In this document: positions 35,997 to 47,039 of the stretch, piece by piece
Position numbering within the stretch: position 1 is the stretch's first letter
Layout of the letters: every line of letters starts with the position of its first letter
Source of the DNA: Arthonia radiata
Taxonomy: Eukaryota > Ascomycota > Arthoniomycetes > Arthoniales > Arthoniaceae
Length of the DNA: 64,000 bases
Reading direction: 5' to 3'
Assembly: GCA_002989075.1 (NCBI GenBank)
Contig: PSQN01000015.1
Location: 1,488,001 to 1,552,000, forward strand
The notes under the pieces: generated by a model
Databases searched by the model: none
What the model saw: only the letters and a program-made list of their open reading frames with translations
What the model was told of the DNA's origin: nothing
Made by a program: the position numbers and the translations under genes

Positions 35997-38598
35997 TACC
36001 TCCTTAATCGACTAGTTATTTTAGCCGGATTGTAAGCTAATTTAAGTTCTAAACGTTAGTATTTTAGCTAAGTCGATTAGTTTTGTTAAACCGTCTGCTA
36101 ATTGTTCCTTTATAGAAACGTATTTAAGCTCTATTTAGCCTGTCTAAACGTTTTCTCTAATATAGTGATACTGTATATCAATATGCTTAGATTTTGCTCG
36201 GAAGGTAGGGTTTTCTGTAAGTTCTTTTGCTGAATTGCTGTCGGTAAGTAACAGTTTTACCGGCAAAACCGGGGTCTCCGGTCTAATTTAACCGGCTTGT
36301 TCGGGTAAATCTAAGCTTATCTAGTGCGTTAGAGCCCGCCGAGGCTTTTTATCCGTAGACTTTTTAAAAGTACCCGCTAAAACGGTAGTAATCGAATTTT
36401 CTTCGAAAATTCTGGACAGTTCGGTAGCAATTAATCGGATAAATAACTGTTTCTTTATAGCTTCTTTAAAGGGCTATATATTCGGCCTTATAAGAGCTTA
36501 AGGCGACCGTTTTTTATAGCTTTAAATTTTAGCTAAGAGCTCCGTTTCTAAGTAAAAAGATATAGCCGGTAGTCGATCTCCTAGTACTAAGGTCCCCCCC
36601 TAATTTACGTTACAATAGCCGGTTATACCGTTTATTAAGGGAGATTTGTAGTAAAGACTAAGATTAAGAGTTTTATCTAAGTAAGCCTAAAGGCTACTTA
36701 GAACTCTTTAGTACTTCTCGCTAGGATTCGATATATATTAGGCTAGTAGGCTAGTTGTAAAGGCAATATCGGGTCTTGTCTTTGTTGTTAAATACAAAAT
36801 CGAGCCAATTTATTGCTAATAATTAGAAATATTGGCACTACTAGCTTAGTTAGGATTCAATGTCAATTTTAAGCCGATGGATTGCAGTATTTTTCCGGAC
36901 ATTCGGCCGTTTTTCTTCGAATATTTGGTTAAAATTTTAGTCAAATAAGTCGACTGGTCTAGACGAATCCTTTTCGCCGAACGATCTCGGGTAATTTTAA
37001 TTTCTAGGAACTTACTAACGTCTCTTAAGTTCTTAATTATAAGAGTCTTATTTAGTTCCTAGTAGATTCTAGAGATTGTTTCGGTAGAATCGAATACAAC
37101 TAATATATTGTTTATATAGACAATTAAAATTGCCTACTTTCTAGTTCTTCGAATATAAACCGACTAATCGGATACTAGAGGTTTAAAACCTATTCCCCTT
37201 AGTAATTCTTGAAGATAGGCTTTCTACTGTTAGCCGGCCTATTTTAGACTGTAAAGGGCCTTCTTTATTCAATAAACTTTATTAGTTCCGTTAAATAGGC
37301 TAGTTAGTTGCTCGATATAAATAATCTCGTCTAACTTTGTGTTAGAATAAGCTAATTTTACGTTCTATTGCTTTATTTTCTAGTCTTTTTCTACTACTAA
37401 GGCTAATATAAGCCGGTAGATAATTAGATTTACTATATTTACAAAGATCTCTATTAAATTAAGGCCGAGTCTTTACTAACAGCCCTTAGCTATCTAGCGG
37501 GCTTTAAAAATCGGCTTGCTCTTCGAAGAGTACTTAATCTTCGGTACTCAGCGCCCTTTTAGCGTCTTTCTACTCGGTAGTAGCTCGGTTAATATTTAGA
37601 TTTCTTAGTTAGCTAGCTCTTTAAGCTTCAACTATATTGTATTTAGCTAAGAAGGTTAATTCTTAGATGCTCTTATTTCTTTTAAGTTATTAGGCTCTTT
37701 AGTAACTACGACTAAGGCCTATTTAGCGTATTGTTTTAGGTTATTATAGAACTCGTTAAACTAATTTTTGTCGGCGTTTTTATATATAAAATCTATTTTC
37801 TGGGTGCAATCGATGTCTACCGGGCTAAAGTCTTCAGTACTTCTATAATTTAACTCGATAGAAAGGTTAGACTCGTTTAGAGCTCTAGTTTAGTATAGTT
37901 CTTATTTAGATTTGTCCGCTAGTTATTAAGATATAGAGAAGATATACTGTTTCTTATATAGAGAACTTCCTTCTTTATTAGAAGGTATCTTCCTATTATC
38001 TTAAGATTTAGCGGTCGGATTTAGCTTATTTTTAAACTTAACTTTTAGTTATTTTTTGGGCTCTTTAGAAATACTCTCGGTTAATCGATTAACTGTAGAT
38101 TCCCGTAGATATTAAACAAATTTTTCTTTTTGAACGTAAACGTCTCTTCCTTAGTAAACCTTTCGGCTATTAGGGTCTAAGAGCTTATATTAGTTTGATC
38201 TGTAGCCTATTAGAATATAAATAGTTGCTCTAGCGTTTAGTTTTTTTAGTTTAGATTCTTTAAGATAAGTAACTAAGCCTTAAATTTTAATAGTACTAAT
38301 ATCCAGTTTTTTGCTGTATTCTACTTTGTACGGGGTAATAAACCCCGGTAATCTAGTATAGAGGATCCTATTATAAATATAGATAGCTGCTTTTAGCGCT
38401 TTATCTTAATATATCTAGAGTAGCCCGGCGGTATAAAGCATTGCTTAAACTTTACTAATAATTATTTAGTTAAAGTATTCAGCTCGTTTATTTTGTTAGA
38501 GGGTATACGGTACAGATATTGTTAAAATAGCTTCTTTTTGTTTTAGAAGCTATTATATTTAGCCTTTCCGGTATTCTTTTACGTTGTTTAAGTATAGT
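35997..38598 (-). pseudogene. Copia H pol: RNase H, RT and integrase 3' part (fossil)
   Basis: Minus strand. The RNase H end (AKSKHIDIQYHYIRE, about 36215-36160) is the classic Copia terminus; an RT box of the ILIVYINNILVV type lies near 37130-37090, followed by QSTYLTKILTKYSKKNGRMS (about 36960-36900). Further right is integrase-to-RT linker and integrase up to the D2 insertion. Decayed, with many breaks. Confidence 0.78.
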
Positions 38599-39048
38599 TA
38601 TAACGCCGGTCGCTGGGAGGACCGAACTAAGGCTTACTTGCCTTGTGTGCTTATCGACCTTAGTAGTAGGTGTCTCGTGTACTAGAGACTAAAAGGCAGG
38701 AGAGGCGAGACAGATTACAGAAGGTGAGAGGAGCTTAACTAGAGTAGATAGAAGGTAAAGTACGTTACTTAAATATAGTTAAGAAACTTATATTTAGATG
38801 TTAAGTTAATAGACTAAAGTCTATCCTAGGGTTAGCCATTAGTCTAGCTATATAGTCTAAGGTACATAGGTATGTTTCTCTATGTCTAACGGTCCTAATA
38901 CTTCCTTTGTCGCGTAGTTGGGATCCTATTGCGATACTACGACGTTGCCGACGTCGCTATGTCGGAGTCGTCGGGTATACTATATAATGTTTTAATAAGG
39001 CGGGCTGCGCTCAGCCCTGTACTAGCCTAATATAGTAAGATCGTAACA
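38599..39048 (-). repeat. 3' LTR of D2 (GyA, 450 bp)
   Basis: TATAACGCCGGTCGCTGGG to AAGATCGTAACA, collinear with 45298-45738 and with both D1 LTRs. The interior after it (CAAGGTCCCCTCTTTAAG) is the complement of the purine tract. Confidence 0.93.
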
Positions 39049-39835
39049 CAAGGTCCCCTCTTTAAGGCTAGTCGTCCTCGACAGCCCTAGAGACATTAAA
39101 ACCTTGTTGTCTCCCTGTAGTAAATCTAGTTCTATAAGTCGTTATACTTAAAGTTAAGAAAGTCTTTAGCGCTAATAAAGCGCTCGAGATCAATACTATC
39201 CTTACCGAGGTCTATAGTCGAGAGATGCCTTTGTGTTCCCGTTGCTCTTACTTAGGTAAGAAGTGTGTCCTAAAGTCTAGGAAGGCATCCTGTTTTGTAT
39301 ATACTCGCGACAAGAAGTCGTGTAACGTTCGTTCGTCTTTAAAGGATAGTTAGTTTCTATTCTACGTTTGTTGTCCTTGTTAATTTAACTTATTTTTTAG
39401 CTCAAAGTATTCGTTCTTAGTACTTGCGGGTGTCGAATGCCCTTTAGGGGCAACGCAAGCGTTTATTGAAAGAGAAGGAAGTCGTTCGTACGGCGAAAAG
39501 GTAGCGCGAAGTTGTTAAAGCGGCGGTTATAGATTTAGAGAAGGAGCTCAAAAGGTTACGTATCTAGGTATAGAACAAAATAAATTAGAATAATATATTG
39601 TTTAAAGAAGAATAGCTAGCGGCTATATTTAGTAATAATATCGTAGATATACTAAGTAGCCTAAGTATAAATTTTTGTAATAATCCGTTCCCGGAGTTAG
39701 GTGGTGGGCCACTAACGTAGTAGACTAATTCGTTTATAAATAACCTAAGTACTAATAAGGTATACTAGGTAGTAGATTAGGGTATTGATGCTATTACGAC
39801 CGATTAATATTTTAGTCTTAATACTGTTGAACGGT
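39049..39835 (+). other. Antisense Cys-rich/coiled-coil region of D2
   Basis: Plus strand, opposite to pol. The Cys motif reads MPLCSRCSYLGKKCVLKSRK (about 39225-39284), a CxxCxxxxxxxC pattern, followed by TRDKKSCNV. From about 39430 to 39620 the codons are basic and acidic with regular hydrophobics, as in a coiled coil, followed by an acidic tail with little structure. It ends about 100 bp before the chromodomain-like end of pol. Degenerate, but the clearest GyA copy. Confidence 0.6.
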
Positions 39836-39879
39836 GTCTTTATAGTTGGTTAGGTTTTGTTCTAGTTCCCATTAATTTT

Positions 39880-42800
39880 TGTGTTCAGAATATCCTTTCT
39901 ATTTTATAAGATACTGTCGTTTGCCTCGGTATTGTCTATAAGCTCGAATTGTTTTAACTTTATACTCGGGTTCTTAATTGTTAGAAAGGATTTCTGGGTT
40001 AGGTCGTTTCGCTTCTTAAGAGTAGGCTAGCTCTAATAGCGCTACGTAGAATATAGGATGTATTCTTATTGTCTTCGGGAGTTTGAGTTTAAATGTTATA
40101 GGTCTTAATTGCTGTAAGATTTTAAACGGTTTTATCTTAATATAGTTAAGTTTTTTGCTTGGTCTAATAGTTTTTAAGTTTCTTATAAGTAAGTAAGCTC
40201 TTCCCCCCTTTTTTATGCTTGTGTTCGGGGTAGTTCTTAACTTATTATACTACTTTCTTGTTTGTTCGTTAATAAACTCGCTGTTAGACTTTAACTGCTG
40301 GTGCAGGTATTTTATGTTCGTAGCTATTCGTGTAGCTAATTCGTTCTCTGTAGTATTTTGTAGTTGTCTTCCCTAAAGAGGGTAATAGCTATATAAGGCG
40401 TAGAACGGAGTTATCTTGGTTGTATCGTTCTTTGTATCGTTGTGCGCTACTTATGCTACTGGTAGTAACTGTACCCAGTCGTTTTGCTGGTAGTTAATAT
40501 ATGCCCAGAGATACTGTTTAAGTGTTTAATTTGTTCGTTCTGTCTGTCCGTCCGTTTGTAGATAGAATGATGTTAATATTTTCTGTTTTGTCCTTAGCTG
40601 TTGCATTAGGGATATCTAAAATCGTAAGACAAACTTTTGGTCTCTGTCTAAGACAATTCTCTGGGGTTGGCCATAGTTCGCTAAGATAATTTGAAGAAAG
40701 GTATATACTAACTGTTCTAAGTTGCTAGCTTCCTTGTAAGGTACGAAGTACGCATACTTTGTTAGTTTGTTGTATATAACTAGAATAGCGTTGTAAGCTA
40801 CTTCTGTAAGTAGATCCTCGGAGGTTAGTAACTTAGTAATAAAGTTCAGTAAGACTATATACTATAGTCTCTCGGGTGTCTTGAGTGGTTGTAGTTTACT
40901 GTATGGTAAATACCTCGGGTACTTAGTTCTTGCGTATATGTCGCATTTTTGGATATAATTCTTAACATAGTGTCGGATTCTCGGGATATAATAGGTCCTT
41001 ATAATCTTTTCTATAGTATTGTCGATGCCTTTATGTCCTTTAGTTAGGTTATCGTAAAAGTTACTAATAATGTTTCGGATTAGATTCCTTAGGACATAGA
41101 TTTTACCTTAGAATTCGTAGCAGTCTCTATTGTTCTTAGTTAATTCTAGGTGTCGTTTCTTGTTTTCCTAGTAGGTCTCAGGGTCGTTTAGAATATTTAG
41201 GATTCGGCTGTCTAGTTTAATAACAAACTCGGTTGTTATAGCCAATTGATTGTATCTAATCTCGTTGTTGTATTCTCGGAATATTGTATGCTCGACGTGT
41301 TCCTTGTTATTAAGGTAATCTAGTCGTCGGCTTAGAGCGTCGGTTCTATTGTTCTCGGAACCCTTCTTGTAGGTAATAATAAAGTTGTATAGAGCTATAG
41401 TTTCTAACTATCTAACTTATCTGCGGTTGAGTTTCTTTGTTGTCGTAAAATAAGTTAGGTTCTTATAGTTCGTATATACTATAATCGTATAGTTTGCTCC
41501 TTCTAGGTAAGCTCGTTATATTTTGAATGCTGCTATAATAGCTAAAAGCTCTTTATTGTGAATATTGTAGTTCTGTTCTGTGAGTAACATTTTTCTTGAG
41601 TAGAAGGCTACTGGTCTAAGCTTTCCTTCTTTGTTGTTTTAACTTATATATGCTTCAATTATATAGTCTAACGCGTCTGTTTCTATAATAATTGGTAGGT
41701 TAGAGTCGAATATTGCTAGTACGGGCCCGATCTTAAAAGCTTCCTTAAGCTCTTTAAATACTGATTGTTCTTTCTACGTCTAGGAGAATTCTGTCGATTG
41801 TTTTGTCTGTTAAGACAGCGGTGCTGTAATTCGGTCAAAGTTAGATATCTATCGTCTATAGTAATTAGCAAAACTAAGAAACTGTTGTAGTTGTTTTATA
41901 TTCTTTGATGTAGGCTAGGTTAGAACAGATTAAATCTTCGAATCTTCTATTTAAAGACCGTGCTCGGTAATTATAAATCTAAGAAATTCGACGGATTGTT
42001 GGTAAAACTAAGTTTTCTTAATATTAATTTGTAAATCGGCACGCACTAATCTTTCTAATACCTTCTTAATATGTTTCTTATGTTCTTCTAGTATACAGCT
42101 GTATACTAAGATATCGTCTAGATAAGCAGTTATAAATATGTCCAGGTAATCGCTAAGTGTGTTGTTAATTAGTTCCTAAAATAATGCTGAAGCGTTTATT
42201 AGCCTAAAGAGTATAACGCAATACTCAAAAAGTCTGTATCTGGTGTAGAAGGCCGTTTTCTATTCTTCGCCTTCCTTTATATAAATTAAATTATAGGCTC
42301 CTTGTAGATTAAACTTAGTAAACTATTGCGCGTTATACAATCGATCTATTATTTCGTCGATACGTAGTAAAGGGTACCGATTTTTAATAGTTACCCCGTT
42401 TAGTTGTCTATAATCTACGTAAAGTCGTAGTTTGCTATTCTTCTTTAATACGAAGAGTATCGGGTATCCGGCTAGTAATGTTAACTTTTAGATAAATCCT
42501 TTCTTAAGGTTCTTGTTAAGATAATCGCGGAGCGCTTAATTTTCTGCTTCTAATAGGGAGTATATTAGACCGAATATTAGCGTTTTGCCTTCTTATAAAG
42601 GTATTGTGTAATCCTACGGTTTGTGTTCTAGGAGAGCTAAGTTTGGCTCAGCTTCTTTAAACAGGTATCAGAATTGATCGTATTTCTCGGGTATCTTAGT
42701 AATTAACTGAGTACTTATCGTTGTATAGAATTGTTGGCGTACAGTCGTCTTTTGTTTATACTTGCGTGTAGTTAGCTATAGACGAGATACTGCGTTAGAC

Positions 42801-45297
42801 TTTTCTCGTAGGATATTTGAATGTTAAAGTATAGTAGTACTAACCCGCATAAGTTCTTTATTGCGCTCCTTATCCTTACTACTAAAATTAGCTTATAGGG
42901 TATTTATTCCGTAGAACGACTCTTGTCTAGAGTGCTTATACCTAGTAAAGAGGAGTTTTTTAGTTCTCTAATCTACTTTTAGGTTATATTGTTGCAACTA
43001 AGGTATATTTAGTATAGCGTAGTGCTAGTTAATATTTACGATATTATAAGTAATTTCTTCCTAATAATCCTCAATTATTATATTTATTGGCAAAGTCTTG
43101 TAGTCGACTCTTTCCTCTGCCCCTTGAAATCTGGACAGTACGTAGGGTAATTTCTTCTTTTATATTTATATCTAGTACTCTTTAACGTAGCGTATTAAGA
43201 TAAAGTTGCCTGTTGCGCTTAAATCGATTATAATTTTAATGTTTCTATAGTTTATTGTTGCCCGAGTATATAAGTATGTTCTATAGGTAGCTGAGCTCGC
43301 GTAGAGCTAGACTCCTAGAGGGTCTAACCGTTGAACGGGCTAGTACTACTATCCTCGAAGCAGTTAGCTTAGTCTTTTTTCTGTTAATTGTATACGTTCT
43401 AGAGTATTTTAGGTATCGGAACCCATTATCGGTTAATTTGCTATAAGAATTCCTATGTAGAGTGTTCTAGTACTGTTTTTATTATAACGTCTGGTTTGTT
43501 GTTTACAATCCCTGCTTTAATTATACAACTATCGCTAGTTAAAACTTGTCGTGTCTGTAGGTTGTATATTGTTAATCGAAGATATTGGTACTAACTATAT
43601 AATTCTAGACCCCTAATAAGGTGGTCTACTAGTCGTTGTAGGCGTAAGTAAATATATCCCGGGATATCGTTAATGTCTCTATTAGCGCTCAACTTCCTAT
43701 CGTAAAAGGTTAACTAACAAAGTCTCTATATTATTCCTTCCTAACGGATTGGGGTTTACTCTTTCTAATTAGTGTCGTCCTTGAGCAAGGATTCCGTACC
43801 ATTAGAATCTATATTTTTGTCTTCAAGTCGTTGTCTTGCCTGTAACGCATCGTAGCTACTATCTTGCTTAGCTTCTATAGTCTATTCTTCCTTAAATTCC
43901 CCTTGGGTTTCTAGGTAAGGTGACCTAGGTCGTTCTCGGGTAAGGCCTAGTTCTTGTGTCGAACCTTGTTTTAGAGATGTCGGTTTCTTCGGCTACTATT
44001 CTAACCCTAGTTTGTTAGATTCGTGAGTCGTATAATTATTGTTGTAGCACGTAGTTTAGGATAGTGTTTTGTGTAGTATAACGGTACTCTATACCTAATG
44101 CCTTAGAATAGTGCGGTTAATGTTGTTTTAGTCCTATAGGTTTTGTTGTTTCTGTTTTATTTGTCGTTCCTTTGTTTCTTCCTATAACTCAATGTCTGTA
44201 TCCCAGTTTTTGTGTAAGTTAAACAAATTTTACTTATAGTACTTCTCGTTGGACGAAACCTAGTGAGTGTTTTCCTAGTTATAGAAAGTATTCTAGTAGA
44301 TATCCTTCTGCTTCTTTTTTGTCTGAGTAGTTATATTAAACTATTGTTGTAGGAGACGGGGTTTCTAAGATCGATTGTTGTATCTGTTTCTACTAGTACT
44401 GTTAAACTGTTGTTTCTTAGAATAGTATTCTTTAACTTAATACCCTAGCTTTCTGTAATATAAGCATAGCTTGTTCTTTATTTAGTATTCTCTTTCTTAA
44501 TTGTTTAGTTTTCCTCGAGGTCTTATAAAATTTAACTCTATTGGATCGTCTTAGTCTTATTGTAAGTTCGCTCGATTCTTTGCTTTATAGAACCTATTAG
44601 TGGGATTGCCCTTCTTTTCTATTTATCTTTTAAAGTTGCTGTTATTAATCTCCTTTGCTCGTTGTATAAAGTTATTGAGATTATTAAACTTCTCTCTACG
44701 AATATAAATTATTTTCTTAATATAATCCTTAAGTCCTTCGTAAAAGGTCTCGATTAGGGGTTTCTTGTTCTATCCTATTTAATTAGTATACTATATAAAT
44801 TTAACGGCGTACCTGCTTGCTGGTCCTGTTTGCTTAAGGTTCCTAAGCTTCCTAGTAGCGACGCGTTTAGCGTCGGTCTGTTTAAAGATTTTATGAAGCT
44901 TCTTCTAAAAGAAGGTAAAGCTAGCGAAGAACTTGTCGGTATCCTCGCGCCTACTCTTTATCGGGGTAAATAAGAAATCGTCGAGGTAGTACTTAACCTA
45001 CTTGTAGGCATCTCTGTCTATATAAGAGGTAGCGAATAGAACTATAGTAGTATCATTCAGAAACTAGTCTTTATAAGTTTTAAAGTATATAGCTAGGCGT
45101 ATTAAGAATAAAGTAACTTCGAAACGTTTATCTAAGAAGCTTTTTCCTATTTTAGTGTTAACGTCCGATATCTTACTCGTACTAGCCATTCTATTGGCCA
45201 ACCTGTCCGTAGCGTCGCGGCTGTTGGGTACTAAACTAGTAAACATAATTAATCTGCTTTCTCTGCTTTCGTAGCGAGTCTATTAAAGTGTAACGCC
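39880..45297 (-). pseudogene. GyA gag-pol region of D2 (fossil)
   Basis: Minus strand with gag first (SKISDVNTKIGKSFLDKRF near the 5' end, open 45246-45064), CCHC region, protease, RT (TAYLDDILVYS visible), RNase H ([11 protein letters not shown]-type), an integrase with H2C2 and DDE-type segments, and a chromodomain-like end. The standard Ty3/Gypsy set. Broken many times. Confidence 0.82.
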
Positions 45298-45738
45298 GGT
45301 CGCTAGGAGGACCGAACTAAGGCTTACTTACCTTGTGTGCTTATCGACCTTAGTGGTAGGTGTCTTGTGTACTAGAGACTAAAAGGTAGGAGAGGCGAGA
45401 CAGATTATAGAAGGTAAGAGGGGCTTAACTAGAGTAAATAGAAGGTAAAGTACGTTACCTGAATATAGTTAAGGAACTTATATTTAAATGTTAAGTTAAT
45501 AGACTAAAGTCTATTCTAGGGTCGGCCATTAGTCTAGCTATATAGTCTAAGGTACATAGGTATGTTCCTCTGTATCTAACGGTCCCAACACTTTCTTTGT
45601 CGCGTAGTCGGGATCCTATTGCGATACTACGACGTTGCCGATGTCGCTATATTAAAGTCGTCGGGTATACTATATAATGTTTTAATGAGGCGGGCTGCGC
45701 TCAGCCCTATACTAGCCTAACATGGTAAGATCGTAACA
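45298..45738 (-). repeat. 5' LTR of D2 (GyA, 441 bp)
   Basis: TGTAACGCCGGTCGCTAGG to AAGATCGTAACA, followed directly by the target duplication ATAGT. Left of it on the plus strand is CGAGTCTATTAAAG, the complement of the leader. Confidence 0.93.
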
Positions 45739-45843
45739 ATAGTATTTTAAAAGAATGCTCGGACTACGTTTCTTTCTAAGTAATATAGATAGATAGTACG
45801 TTAAAAACCTAGTCTTTAGACTATAGTACCTCGGTACTTGTAT
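45739..45843 (-). other. 105-bp island of Copia H between two Gypsy insertions
   Basis: Bounded by the target duplications of D2 (ATAGT) and I (TGTAT). By position it is the part of Copia H lying between the integrase pieces at 38598 and 60174. Too short and mutated to identify on its own. Confidence 0.7.
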
Positions 45844-46314
45844 TGTAACGCCGGTCGCTAGAGAAACCAAACTAAGGCTTACTTACCTTATATGCTTATA
45901 GACCTTAGTGGTGGGTGTCTTGTATACTAGAGACTAAAAGATAGAAGAGGTAAAATAGATTATAGAAGGTAAGAGGGACTTAATTAAAGTAGATAGAAGA
46001 TAAAGTATATTACTTAAATATAGTTAAAGAACTTGTATTCAAATATTAAGTTAATAGACTAAAGTTTATTCTAAGGTTAGCTATTAATTTAACTATATAG
46101 TTTAAGATATATAAGGAAGTTCCTTTATATTCGTTAATCTAATAATACTTATATTAGGTTTGTAGAGAATATAGATTCTTATAGCTGTCTTGTTCGATAA
46201 TGCTTATAGCGGGTTTATAGGCTTAGTTAGGAATAATGCTGGTAGAGCTAAAATAACTGGCAGTAGTTAATACTTAGACGTATACTAAGCCGTCTAGAAC
46301 TAGTATTTATAACA
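45844..46314 (-). repeat. 3' LTR of I (GyB, 471 bp)
   Basis: TGTAACGCCGGTCGCTAGA to TAGTATTTATAACA; its GyB-specific part matches the complement of CACCAGCCCTAGACGGC in B. The adjacent CAATTCCCTCTCTTTTAG is the complement of a purine tract. Confidence 0.92.
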
Positions 46315-46985
46315 CAATTCCCTCTCTTTTAGTTAAATTGTCCTTAATTGACCCTTAGCTTGTTAAACACCTATAAGTTGCGTGTCGTCCCTCTTTCTGT
46401 AACTAATCTATAGAGGTATATAGTTTAGTTCGGAAAGGCGATATGTTCGGTATATACTCGGAATAGAAAGAGTTATAATTTACGGGTATTAATAGTAAAT
46501 AATATACCTTATTGTTATTTTTCTGTAGTGTTTAGAACTAACTTAGTTGCAGCGCGTTCGGTTTATTCTTAATATTCCTCTTAGTTAGCTGCTCTTTAGC
46601 GTATAAAGCGCTAATTACGTACGTTAAAGGCTTAAATAGCAGTATTGATCGTAGCTATATAGCATAACCGATCTAAGATCCGAAAGTTAAAAGAAGAGGT
46701 TAAAAAGACTTATACTCGGGCGGCATCGAAGCTAGCTTAAAACAAATTGTTAGAGTAAAAGGAGTTAGCCGCGTTAATAGCTAGCAGCAATATATTTAAA
46801 TGCTCGAGCGGGTTATCTATTAATTCTTAAGGCAATTCTTATCTAGAGTTAGATAGTAGTTCTATAACGTAGTAAACTAGTTTGCTTAGAGATAACCTAA
46901 ATACTAGTAGCGCGCATTAGATAGTAAATTAGAACGTTAGTGCTGCTATAACTAAATAACATTCTAGTTTCAATATTATTAAATA
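46315..46985 (+). other. Antisense Cys-rich/coiled-coil region of I
   Basis: Plus strand, opposite to pol. The front Cys part is poorly preserved (about 46380-46500), while the coiled-coil-like part near 46680-46800 still shows basic/acidic heptad character and matches the block in J, including the Ser-Ser-Asn-Ile-Phe-Lys-Cys segment near 46780-46805. Position between pol and 3' LTR as in the other copies. Confidence 0.45.
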
Positions 46986-47039
46986 GTATCTTTATAGTTA
47001 ATTAGATTTCGTTTTAGTTTCTACTAGTTTTTATATTTA

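Larger units (their letters stand above)
38599..45738 (-). mobile_element. Ty3/Gypsy element D2 (family GyA), full length, inside Copia H
   Basis: 7140 bp with two GyA LTRs and the perfect target duplication ATAGT (38594-38598, 45739-45743). The same parts as D1 on the minus strand: gag (45297 to about 44500; 45246-45064 is still open), knuckle region (about 44490-44430), retropepsin region (about 43250-43210), RT (YLDD-type box about 42140-42090), RNase H (about 41690-41480), integrase (about 41200-40400), chromodomain-like end (about 40000-39900), antisense block, 3' LTR. Dozens of breaks, but one of the better preserved GyA copies. Confidence 0.93.
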
